Below are positions 1-7,157 of a stretch of DNA of 16,589 nt, in pieces. Under the pieces are notes generated by a model. That model was not told the DNA's origin. It did not search any database and was given only the letters and a program-made list of their open reading frames with translations. Position 1 is the stretch's first letter. Each line of letters opens with the position of its first letter. The translations under genes and the position numbers were made by a program. Origin of the DNA: CAVVWJ01 sp964475685 (GTDB lineage: Bacteria > Gemmatimonadota > Gemmatimonadetes > Gemmatimonadales > GWC2-71-9); contig CAYYXP010000202.1 of assembly GCA_964475685.1 (NCBI GenBank), positions 1 through 16,589 of the forward strand, in the 5' to 3' direction.

Positions 1-343
<343 letters not shown>

Positions 344-387
344 TCCCGATTCCTTCACATCTGTAAGACATCCATCCTTCCGATCTT

Positions 388-412
388 GGCTGTCGGCCAG
401 TCGCCGATAGCC
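388..412 (+). other. Hairpin in the 23S-5S spacer
   Basis: The 77-base spacer between 23S and 5S contains a 9-bp stem, 388-396 against 404-412, with one G-U pair and a 7-base loop. No tRNA is present in this spacer. A helix here could be an RNase processing signal for the pre-rRNA. That role is inferred from position only; the stem itself is seen directly. Confidence 0.5.
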
Positions 413-420
413 GTAGGTTC

Positions 421-538
421 GGCTGACGACTAGCGCGCAGGGGCCACACCCGTTCCCATTCCGAACACGGCAGTTAAGCCCTGCAGCGCCGATGGTACTG
501 CCACTGCGAGGTGGTGGGAGAGTAGGCCGTCGCCAGCC
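421..538 (+). rRNA. rrf: 5S ribosomal RNA
   Basis: A complete 5S rRNA of about 118 nt. The ends GGCTGACGAC (421-430) and GTCGCCAGCC (529-538) pair to form helix I with a single A-C mismatch. Between them lie the canonical blocks GGGGCCACACCCGTTCCCAT and CCGAACACGG, then AGTTAAGCCC, GCGCCGATGGTACTG, and GTGGGAGAGTAGG near the 3' end. The gene lies 77 nt after the 23S end, in the usual operon order. The termini are set by the terminal helix and may differ by 1-2 nt in the mature RNA. Confidence 0.97.
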
Positions 539-540
539 TC

Positions 541-582
541 ATGAAGCCCGGGGTCCGAAAGGATCCCGGGCTTCATCCTTTT
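541..582 (+). terminator. Intrinsic terminator of the rRNA operon
   Basis: A 16-bp stem, 541-556 against 561-576, is fully paired apart from one G-U. It is closed by a GAAA tetraloop at 557-560 and followed by CCTTTT. It starts 2 nt after the 5S gene, as expected for termination of the rrn transcript. The T-run is short, but the stem is very stable. It also separates the rRNA operon from the protein genes that begin at 628. Confidence 0.92.
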
Positions 583-627
583 GGGGGACTCCGGAACCGA
601 CCCGCGACCCCCGACTACATTCCACCC

Positions 628-1518
628 ATGCCGAACACCCAGCCGTCGCGCTTCGGGCACGTCGCCCTCGCCGGCGCTCCCAATGCGGGGAAATCGTCTC
701 TGCTCAACGTGCTCGTCGGCCAGCGCCTGGCGATCGTGAGCCCTCGCGCCCAGACCACGCGGCTCCCGGTCACCGGGTTGCGCACCGACGGCCATCGCCA
801 AATCGCCTTCCACGACCTCCCCGGCCTCTTCGATCCGGGGTACCTGATGCAGGTCCGCATGCAGGCGGCCGGATTGGCCGAGCTCTCACGGGCCGACCTG
901 ATTCTCCATCTCCACCCGTCCGCCGACGCCCCCGCCCCTGCGTTCGAGCAGGCTGCCGGCCTCGAGCGGCGGCCTGCCGCGCCGGTACTCGTCGTCTACA
1001 CCAAGGCCGACCTCGTCACCGCCCCTCGGCGGGAGCAGCTCGCCCGGGCCGGCGAGGTGGTCTCGGCCAGGACCGGCGATGGGATCGACCGCCTCCTCGA
1101 ACGGATCGAAGCGGCCCTGCCGGAGGGAGCCCACCAGTTTGACGCGGGGGATGTCGGCACCCAGCCGGTGCGCTTCTTTGTCGGGGAGTATCTGCGCGAG
1201 GCGGCGTTCGCCCTCCTCGATGAGGAGCTGCCGTACGCCTTCACCGCCGAGGTCGAGGAGTTTCGCGAAGCGGAGCGCCCCGTGTACATTCGGGTGAACC
1301 TGTACGTCGAACGGGAATCCCAGAAGCGGATCGTGATCGGCGCGGGCGGGAAGACCATCAAGGCGATCGGCGCCCAGGCTCGCCAACGGATGGAGGAGCT
1401 CCTCGGCGCCCCGGTCTATCTCGACCTCTGGGTCAAGGTCCTGCCCCATTGGCGGGCCAGCGCCTCCGCGCTCACCCGTTTCGGCTTCTCCGACTTACCC
1501 CACACGGAGGTCCCATGA
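628..1518 (+). CDS. era: GTPase Era (ribosome assembly, KH domain)
   Basis: Era is a membrane-associated GTPase that binds the 3' end of 16S rRNA and helps mature the 30S subunit. The product is 296 aa, the usual family size. The GTPase domain shows the P-loop GAPNAGKS (16-23), a TTR switch-I block, DLPG as G3 (63-66), TKAD in the G4 position (125-128) and a VSA G5. The C-terminal KH domain carries the SQKRIVIGAGGKTIKAIG block with the GxxG loop at 238-241, then LDLWVKVLPHW. G4 is TKAD rather than the usual NKxD, and G3 is DLPG rather than DTPG. The ATG at 628 is chosen because it sits just before the P-loop. An in-frame ATG at 541 lies inside the rRNA terminator and is rejected. No Shine-Dalgarno is visible before 628. 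The stop overlaps the next start (ATGA). Confidence 0.95.
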   Translation: MPNTQPSRFGHVALAGAPNAGKSSLLNVLVGQRLAIVSPRAQTTRLPVTGLRTDGHRQIAFHDLPGLFDPGYLMQVRMQAAGLAELSRADLILHLHPSADAPAPAFEQAAGLERRPAAPVLVVYTKADLVTAPRREQLARAGEVVSARTGDGIDRLLERIEAALPEGAHQFDAGDVGTQPVRFFVGEYLREAAFALLDEELPYAFTAEVEEFREAERPVYIRVNLYVERESQKRIVIGAGGKTIKAIGAQARQRMEELLGAPVYLDLWVKVLPHWRASASALTRFGFSDLPHTEVP

Positions 1519-1682
1519 CGCTGGCCCCCGAGCTGCTGCAGATCCTGGTCTGCCCGAAGTGCAAAGGCGATCTGGAGTACCGCTCGGCACCCGAGGCGCT
1601 TATCTGCCGTGCCTGCCGGCTGGTCTATTCGGTCGAGGATGGCATCCCCATCATGCTGATCGAAGAGGCCAAGCCCCTCTGA
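1515..1682 (+). CDS. Trm112/YcaR-family small zinc-binding protein
   Basis: A 55-residue protein of the UPF0434/Trm112 family. Two CxxC knuckles (C13/C16 and C31/C34) would bind one zinc ion. The ICRACRLVYSVEDGIPIML segment matches the family's typical C-terminal block. Eukaryotic and archaeal Trm112 activates methyltransferases; the role of the short bacterial form is poorly defined, so no specific reaction is assigned. Its ATG overlaps the era stop by 4 nt, and a strong GGAGG (1506-1510) sits 4 nt upstream, so it is probably translated efficiently and coupled to era. Confidence 0.9.
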   Translation: MTLAPELLQILVCPKCKGDLEYRSAPEALICRACRLVYSVEDGIPIMLIEEAKPL

Positions 1683-2767
1683 CCGACTCATCCGCCTCCG
1701 TCCCCCCGCGGCGGGGCATACCGTGGCGGCTCATTCTCCTGGCCGCCGTTCCCGTCAGCGCCATTCTCGGCTACGTCGTCCACGCCCCCGCCACCTGGGT
1801 GTTCGCGACCGCCTGCCTCGGAGTGCTGCCGCTCGCCGGCTACATGGGCGAGGCCACCGAACACCTCGCCCACCGTACCGGGCCCACCGTCGGGGGCCTC
1901 CTCAACGCCACGTTCGGGAATGCAGCCGAGCTGATCATCGCCATCGTGGCACTCCGGGCAGGACTGGTGGAGCTGGTCAAGGCGTCCATCACCGGGAGCA
2001 TACTCGGCAACCTGCTGCTGATCATGGGGCTGGCCATCGTTGCGGGGGGCGTCGATCGGAAACAGCTCCGCTTCAATCGGACCAATGCCGGTATGAGCGC
2101 CGGCATGCTCTGTCTCGCGGTCGTCGCCCTGGTGTTTCCCGCGCTGTTCCACGCCTTCCATACCGGGACCGAGGCAAGGCTCTCGGAGGTTCGGATGTCC
2201 GAGGCCGTGGCCGTGATCCTGTTGATCACCTACGGCTGCTCGCTCTTCTTCACCCTGCGCACCCATCGCCGCCTCTTCGGGGCGGAGGCGCACCCGATGG
2301 AGGGGCCGGTGTGGGGAATGGGCAAGGCGCTCCTGATCCTGGCCGCGGCGACCGTCGGTGTCGCGGTGGAATCGGAGCTGCTCGTCCACGCAGCCACCGC
2401 GGCGACCGAGGCCGTGGGACTCTCTCCGATCTTCCTGGGACTGATCGTGATTCCGATCATCGGAAACGCCGCCGAGCACGCGGCGGCGGTGGTTCTGGCG
2501 GGGAAGGGGCAGATTGACCTGGGGCTGCAGATCGCTCTGGGCTCGAGCACGCAGATAGCGTTACTCGTCGCGCCCATCCTGGTGTTCGTCGGGCTGGCCC
2601 TTGGCGCCGACATGGACCTGGTCTTCAGCCCGTTCCAGGTCGTGGCGCTGGGGCTGGCCACAGTGCTGACGTCAATCATTCTGCTGGATGGGGAGACGCA
2701 CTGGTTCGAGGGAGTACAACTTCTTGCGGTGTACGGCATGGTGGCAGTGGGGGCCTTCTTCCTCTGA
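1679..2767 (+). CDS. Calcium/proton exchanger (CAX family)
   Basis: An integral-membrane antiporter expected to expel Ca2+ in exchange for protons. The two inverted repeats each carry the family signature: GNAAELIIAIVALRAG (from residue 80) and GNAAEHAAAVVLAGKG (from residue 262). The paired GNxxE motifs hold the ion-binding glutamates, E84 and E266. About ten or eleven hydrophobic segments are visible, with an acidic region between the halves. The start is uncertain. The frame is open from a GTG at 1559, which would overlap the previous gene by over 100 nt. A CTG at 1679 overlaps the upstream stop, has AAGAGG (1663-1668) 10 nt ahead, and gives 362 aa, the normal family size. The first ATG (1844) would remove the first helix. 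The C-terminal end and the family assignment are secure. Confidence 0.88.
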   Translation: MTDSSASVPPRRGIPWRLILLAAVPVSAILGYVVHAPATWVFATACLGVLPLAGYMGEATEHLAHRTGPTVGGLLNATFGNAAELIIAIVALRAGLVELVKASITGSILGNLLLIMGLAIVAGGVDRKQLRFNRTNAGMSAGMLCLAVVALVFPALFHAFHTGTEARLSEVRMSEAVAVILLITYGCSLFFTLRTHRRLFGAEAHPMEGPVWGMGKALLILAAATVGVAVESELLVHAATAATEAVGLSPIFLGLIVIPIIGNAAEHAAAVVLAGKGQIDLGLQIALGSSTQIALLVAPILVFVGLALGADMDLVFSPFQVVALGLATVLTSIILLDGETHWFEGVQLLAVYGMVAVGAFFL

Positions 2768-2829
2768 CCGTCTTGGCCTTGAGGCCGCGCCAAGCTAGCT
2801 TCTGATAACCCCTTACGAAAGGCCATCGG

Positions 2830-3813
2830 TTGCGGACTCGGCCGACGATTCTCTTCTTTTCGCCGGACGCCAAACCGGTGCCCCCGCTGGTACGCGAGTG
2901 GGCATCCAGCAACGCTTTTCCTCTCCTCGTGTTTGACAAACCCGATGAGGTGGAGGCGATCGTCCTCCGCGGTCACCCCTGCCTTCTCTTCGTGGACGGC
3001 GACGGAGCAACAGCCGAAGCGATCGGGCTGGTCAAGCGGCTGAAGAGCGATGCATTCACGGCCATCGTCCCGGCCACGGTCCTGGCCCCGGACCACCATT
3101 CCGACCAGGTACAGGCCTGGTTTGCCGCGGGGGCCGATGAGGTCGTGACCGGGCTCTTCACCCCCGCCGAGCAGCGGGCCCGGCTCGACGCCATGCTGGT
3201 GCGCACCGAGCGAGACGTGTCGGTCCATCCCTCCACCCGGCTTCCCGGCACGACTGAAATCGAGCGGGAGATCCGTCGCCGCCTGGAGTCGGGTCAGGAG
3301 TTCGCCGTCTGCTACGCCGATCTCGATCACTTCAAGGAATTCAACGACCGCTACAGCTACTACGATGGCGACCGGGTCATCTACCTCCTTTCGCGCATCC
3401 TTCACGACGTGGTCAGGGGCCTGCTCGGCCCCCGGGGCTTCGTGGGGCACATCGGCGGGGACGATTTCATCTTCGTGGTCCCGGTGGCCGAGATCAGCCC
3501 GGTGTGCAGCGAGATCCTGGACGTTTTCGACACCCTGATCCCGCTCCAGTACAACGATCAGGACCGGCGGGCCGGCTACTTCTTCGGCAAGGACCGGCGA
3601 GGCCAGCTGCACAGGGTGCCACTGATGACGCTGTCCATCGGCATCGTCACCAATCGGCACCGGCGGTTTGCGCATCCGGCGCAGGTGAGCGAGCTTGCCA
3701 CGGAGATGAAGAGCTACGCCAAGACGCTGCCGGGTTCGGTGTTCGTCGTTGATCGCCGGCAGGGGGCCGAGGGTGAGGCTCGGCCCGGGTCAGCCTTCCG
3801 GGAACAGCCGTGA
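2830..3813 (+). CDS. Receiver-like plus GGDEF-like (GGDDF) signalling protein
   Basis: A 327-aa soluble protein. Residues 1-125 have the alternating beta/alpha pattern of a response-regulator receiver. D56 is in the phospho-acceptor position, but the early acidic pair is missing and the usual KPF is GLF (108-110), so this domain is degenerate. Residues 138-310 form a nucleotide-cyclase fold: DLDHFKEFND (164-173), GDRVI (180-184) and GGDDF (209-213) in place of GG[DE]EF. N172 and D181 match the guanine-contacting pair of diguanylate cyclases. No RxxD inhibitory site precedes the motif. It may make or bind a cyclic dinucleotide or GTP; activity cannot be judged from sequence. The start is a TTG with GAAAGG (2817-2822) upstream, and no better in-frame start was seen. 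It sits 62 bp after the exchanger gene. Confidence 0.8.
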   Translation: MRTRPTILFFSPDAKPVPPLVREWASSNAFPLLVFDKPDEVEAIVLRGHPCLLFVDGDGATAEAIGLVKRLKSDAFTAIVPATVLAPDHHSDQVQAWFAAGADEVVTGLFTPAEQRARLDAMLVRTERDVSVHPSTRLPGTTEIEREIRRRLESGQEFAVCYADLDHFKEFNDRYSYYDGDRVIYLLSRILHDVVRGLLGPRGFVGHIGGDDFIFVVPVAEISPVCSEILDVFDTLIPLQYNDQDRRAGYFFGKDRRGQLHRVPLMTLSIGIVTNRHRRFAHPAQVSELATEMKSYAKTLPGSVFVVDRRQGAEGEARPGSAFREQP

Positions 3814-3820
3814 GGACGCG

Positions 3821-4441
3821 ATGAACGTTACCTGTCCCAATTGCTCCACCATCTACCGGGTGGACCCGGCAAAGGTGCCGGAGTCCGGTGTACGCGCGCG
3901 GTGCAGTGCCTGCAGTGCCGTCTTCGCCGTCCGCCACGACGCGGCGCCGGCCCCGCCTCCCGCGCCCAAGCCGGCGCCAGCCCCGGCGGCCAGGCACGAA
4001 CAACCTCGTCCTGCGGTTGTGTCCTCCATGGCGCCCCCGGCCGCCCCGCGTCCGGCGCCTGCTGCTTCTCCGGCGCCAGCGGCCCGTCCCGCGGCGCCGC
4101 CGAGGCCCTTCGCGCCCGCGCCGGCCCCGGGCGCATCGCCGGTGGCGGCTCCGCCCCGTCCCGCGGCACCGGCTCGCGCCGTCAATCCCTTCCTCTCCCA
4201 GGATCCGGCGCTCAAGGCTCGCCGCCTCGCCCGCGCCCTGATCTCCGACATGGTCGTGTACCACCCCGGCAAGCGTCAGGACGGGCTCAGGGATGGCACC
4301 CTGAAGGAGCTGTTCGGGGAGGAGATCAAGAAGAGTTGGGAGGAATACACCGACCAGGTGGGCCGGGAGATCGCCGACTCGACGCCGTATTTCAGGGAAG
4401 CGCTCAACGAGATCCTCGCCGGCGGTCGCCAGATCTTCTGA
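3821..4441 (+). CDS. MJ0042-type zinc-ribbon protein with Pro/Ala linker
   Basis: A 206-aa protein in three parts. Residues 1-37 are a zinc ribbon with C5/C8 and C28/C31, in the CPNCSTIYRVDPAKVP context typical of the MJ0042 domain. Residues 41-120 are a low-complexity Pro/Ala-rich linker. Residues 121-206 form a charged, probably helical C-terminal domain that includes RRLARALISDMVVYHPGKR. No membrane helix or signal peptide is seen. Ribbon-linker-helix proteins of this kind occur in several deep diderm lineages, but I know of no defined function. The ATG at 3821 has GAGG (3812-3815) 5 nt upstream and follows the GGDDF gene by 7 nt, so the two are probably co-transcribed. Confidence 0.85.
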   Translation: MNVTCPNCSTIYRVDPAKVPESGVRARCSACSAVFAVRHDAAPAPPPAPKPAPAPAARHEQPRPAVVSSMAPPAAPRPAPAASPAPAARPAAPPRPFAPAPAPGASPVAAPPRPAAPARAVNPFLSQDPALKARRLARALISDMVVYHPGKRQDGLRDGTLKELFGEEIKKSWEEYTDQVGREIADSTPYFREALNEILAGGRQIF

Positions 4442-4464
4442 GCCGGGCTATATTTGTCGTCGAC

Positions 4465-4500
4465 GAGCCGTTCTTCCGCCACCGGGCGGTGGAGCGGCTC
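4465..4500 (+). other. Imperfect hairpin upstream of prfB
   Basis: GAGCCG (4465-4470) pairs with CGGCTC (4495-4500), and CCGCC (4476-4480) pairs with GGCGG (4485-4489) around an ACCG loop. The bases between are mostly pairable, giving a stem of about 16 bp with one mismatch. There is no T-run afterwards, so it is not a textbook intrinsic terminator. It lies in the 103-bp gap between the zinc-ribbon gene and prfB and could end the upstream transcript or shape the prfB leader. The role is inferred only. Confidence 0.4.
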
Positions 4501-4544
4501 GCTCGTTACCGTGAGTCCGAATCCCCTGACGTGGAGTCGCCGGC

Positions 4545-5649
4545 ATGGCCGACCTGGTCGAACGCGTGACAGCGCTGCAGCACCGGATCCTCGAGCTCCG
4601 AGACTTCCTTTGACCTGCCAGGCAAGGTCGACCGCCTGGCCTCTCTCGAGTCGAAGCAGGCCGAGGCGGGGTTCTGGAACAATCCTGAATCCGCCCGGGC
4701 CTCGGTCCAGGAGCTCAAGCGGCTGAAAACCTGGGTGACCCCGTACGAGAGCCTGCGCCAGCGGCTCGAGGGCGCGGTCGAGATGGCTCAGCTCCTGGAA
4801 CAGGAGCCCGACCAGGGCATGGAAGCCGAGGTGGCACGGGAGGCCGGCGAGCTGTCCTCGGCCGTCGAAGCGTTCGAGCTCCAGGCCATGTTGCAGGGCC
4901 CCGACGACGCCCGCGATGCCATTCTCACCATCCATCCCGGCGCCGGCGGAACCGAGTCGCAGGATTGGGCTGAGATGCTGATGCGGATGTACGTCCGCTG
5001 GGCGGAGCGCCACGACTTCGAGGTCTCCATCCTCGATCTCCTGCCGGGCGAGGAGGCCGGGATCAAGTCGGTCTCCATTCAGATCAGGGGGGAGTACGCG
5101 TACGGATACATGAAGGCGGAGAAGGGTGTGCACCGCCTTGTTCGCATTTCCCCTTACGACAGCCAGGCCCGGCGGCACACCTCCTTCGCCTCTGTCTTCG
5201 TATACCCCGACATCGACGACACCATCGAAATCGACCTCAGGGAGGAGGACATCAGGATGGACGTCTTCCGGGCGTCGGGGGCGGGTGGCCAGCACGTCAA
5301 CAAGACCTCGTCGGCGGTGCGCCTCACCCACGTCCCGACCGGCGTGGTGGTCTCCTGCCAGCAGGAGCGTAGTCAGACCAAGAATCGCGCGACCGCCATG
5401 AAGATGTTGCGGGCCGCGCTCTACCAACGGAAGTTGGAAGAGCAGGAGGCCGCGCGGGCGGTGGTCGAAGCGACCAAGACGGACAATTCCTGGGGCAATC
5501 AGATCCGCTCGTACGTCTTCCAGCCCTACACGATGGTCAACGACCACCGGACCGAGGTGAAGGTGGGAGATGTGCAGCGGGTCATGGACGGAGATCTCGA
5601 CACGTTCATCCGGGCATACCTCAAGCGGTTCGGGGGAAAGGCGGCGTGA
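4545..5649 (+). CDS. prfB: Peptide chain release factor 2 (with +1 programmed frameshift)
   Basis: RF2 recognises UGA and UAA stop codons and triggers peptide release. The coding sequence is in two frames. ATG 4545 opens a 22-codon leader ending at an in-frame TGA (4611-4613); slipping +1 at CTT-TGA-C continues from GAC 4612 to the stop at 5649. The joined product is 367 aa, the normal RF2 length. The GGQ motif that enters the peptidyl-transferase centre is at 247-249 in GAGGQHVNKTSS. The stop-codon reading tripeptide is SPY (202-204), where RF2 usually has SPF. The DFL end of the leader matches that of other frameshifted prfB genes. A GGAG (4533-4536) lies 8 nt before the ATG. Its stop overlaps the lysS start by 4 nt. 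This is not a pseudogene. Confidence 0.96.
4608..4614 (+). promoter_or_regulatory. prfB autoregulatory +1 frameshift site (CTTTGAC)
   Basis: The heptamer CTT TGA C is the conserved slip site of prfB. When RF2 is scarce, the ribosome pauses at the UGA, the CUU-bound tRNA slips onto UUU, and full-length RF2 is made. The leader reads in frame to this TGA, and the RF2 sequence resumes in the +1 frame, which supports the site directly. The upstream stimulator, usually AGGGGG three bases before CTT, is here CGAGAC (4599-4604) and pairs only weakly with the anti-Shine-Dalgarno. Confidence 0.93.
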
Positions 5650-7157
5650 GCCCGGCCGACGAGCGGACCTACGTCGAGCAGGCGCGGCGCGACAAGCGGG
5701 CGGCGCTCGAGGCTGCCGGCGTGCCGGCGTTCGCCTACCGATACGAGCGCTCCCACGCCGCTGCCGAGGCCGTGGCGCTCTACGACGACGCCATGGGGGA
5801 GAACGGTCCCCCGGTCGCCGTCGCGGGACGCATCGTGGCCCTCCGCTCGCAGGGCAAGACCGCGTTCGCCCATCTCGAAGACGTCACCGGCCGCGTCCAG
5901 GTCTACGTCAAGAAGGACCTGCTCGGGCCGGACTGGGACGTCGTCGAGTTGCTCGACCTCGACGACCACGTGGGAGTGCGCGGAACTCTCTTCCGCACCC
6001 GGACCGGCGAGGTGACGGTGCGCGCGGCCGAGGTGACCCTGCTGGCCAAGTCGCTGCGGCCCCTCCCTCGGGGGAAGACCCAGGTCGGTCCCGACGGGGC
6101 GGTGAGCCACGGCGGGCTCCAGGACCCCGAGGTGCGCTACCGGCAGCGCTACGCCGACCTTGCCGTGCACCCCGACGTGCGCGAGGTGTTCCGGCTGCGC
6201 GCCCGGGTGGTGAGCAGCATACGCAGCTTCCTCGACGAGAGGCGGTTTCTCGAGGTGGAGACGCCGGTGCTGCAGGCGCTGTACGGTGGTGCGGCTGCCC
6301 GCCCGTTCGTGACCCACCACAACGCGCTCGATATGCCGCTCTACCTCCGGATCGCCGACGAGCTCTATCTCAAGCGACTCCTGGTCGGCGGCCTGGAGCG
6401 GGTGTACGAGATCGGGCACGACTTCCGCAACGAGGGGATGGACCGGACGCACAATCCCGAGTTCACCATGCTGGAGCTGTACCAGGCGTACGCCGACTAT
6501 ACGGACATGATGGATCTGACCGAATCGCTCGTTCTCGGGGTGCTGGACGAGACCCTCGGAACCCGGGTCATCGAGCGGGAAGGCGTCCGGCTCGATTTCA
6601 GCCCGCCCTTCAGGCGGGTCCAGTTCATCGACGGAATTCGCGAGCGGACCGGGCTCGATCTCCGCGTTGCCACCGACCCGGAAATGCGGGCCGTCCTGAG
6701 GGAACGGGGCGGCGAGGTTGAGGCGGTCGAAGCGCTGGCCGGCGGGCGCCTGCAGGACGAGGTCTTCAAGACGGTGCTCGAGCCCGAGCTGGTCCAGCCG
6801 ACCTTCGTGCTCGATTATCCCCGGGCGCTCTCACCGCTGGCAAAGCTGCATCGGAGTGACCCCGCGCTCACCGAGCGCTTCGAGCTCTTCGTCATGGGAC
6901 GGGAGCTGGCCAACGCGTTCAGCGAGCTGAACGACCCCGACGACCAGCGCCGCCGCTTCGAGGATCAGGGCCGGCAGCGGGCCGAGGGCGACGAAGAGGC
7001 ACATGCCTACGACGCCGACTACATCCGGGCCCTGGAGTACGGAATGCCGCCGGCCGGAGGCATGGGGATGGGGATCGATCGCCTGACGATGCTGGTGGCG
7101 GACCAGGCCTCCATCCGCGATGTGATTCTCTTCCCCGCCATGCGGCCGGAGGCGTAA
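5646..7157 (+). CDS. lysS: Lysyl-tRNA synthetase, class II
   Basis: Charges tRNA-Lys with lysine in the cytoplasm. The product is 503 aa, close to the usual length of about 500. An N-terminal OB-fold anticodon-binding domain (about 55-150) includes the GRVQVYVKKD block. The class II catalytic core follows: ETPVLQALYGGAAARPF, then motif 2 with FRNEGMDRTHNPEF (R261) and motif 3 GMGMGIDRLTM (R479), ending IRDVILFPAMRP. All expected family blocks are present. The start is a GTG whose bases overlap the prfB stop (GTGA), with a GGGGGAAAGG stretch just upstream. This overlap implies translational coupling of RF2 and LysRS synthesis. Confidence 0.97.
   Translation: MSPADERTYVEQARRDKRAALEAAGVPAFAYRYERSHAAAEAVALYDDAMGENGPPVAVAGRIVALRSQGKTAFAHLEDVTGRVQVYVKKDLLGPDWDVVELLDLDDHVGVRGTLFRTRTGEVTVRAAEVTLLAKSLRPLPRGKTQVGPDGAVSHGGLQDPEVRYRQRYADLAVHPDVREVFRLRARVVSSIRSFLDERRFLEVETPVLQALYGGAAARPFVTHHNALDMPLYLRIADELYLKRLLVGGLERVYEIGHDFRNEGMDRTHNPEFTMLELYQAYADYTDMMDLTESLVLGVLDETLGTRVIEREGVRLDFSPPFRRVQFIDGIRERTGLDLRVATDPEMRAVLRERGGEVEAVEALAGGRLQDEVFKTVLEPELVQPTFVLDYPRALSPLAKLHRSDPALTERFELFVMGRELANAFSELNDPDDQRRRFEDQGRQRAEGDEEAHAYDADYIRALEYGMPPAGGMGMGIDRLTMLVADQASIRDVILFPAMRPEA

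Noticed and set aside
541..627. An upstream in-frame ATG for era
   Set aside because: The extension lies within the terminator stem and has no family counterpart.
2772..2809. A 6-bp hairpin (2772-2777/2789-2794), a 10-base palindrome (2792-2801) and a possible promoter (TTGAGG 2779-2784, GATAAC 2804-2809)
   Set aside because: The stem is short with no T-run, and the -35/-10 spacing of 19 and partial matches are too weak to call.
2230..3675. A 481-codon open frame on the minus strand
   Set aside because: It is antisense to the exchanger and GGDDF genes, has no recognisable domain, and spans the gap between two real genes.
4545..4613. The short frame ending in TGA before the RF2 coding region, read as a broken prfB
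   Set aside because: The CTTTGAC slip site and the normal total length show programmed frameshifting, not a mutation.
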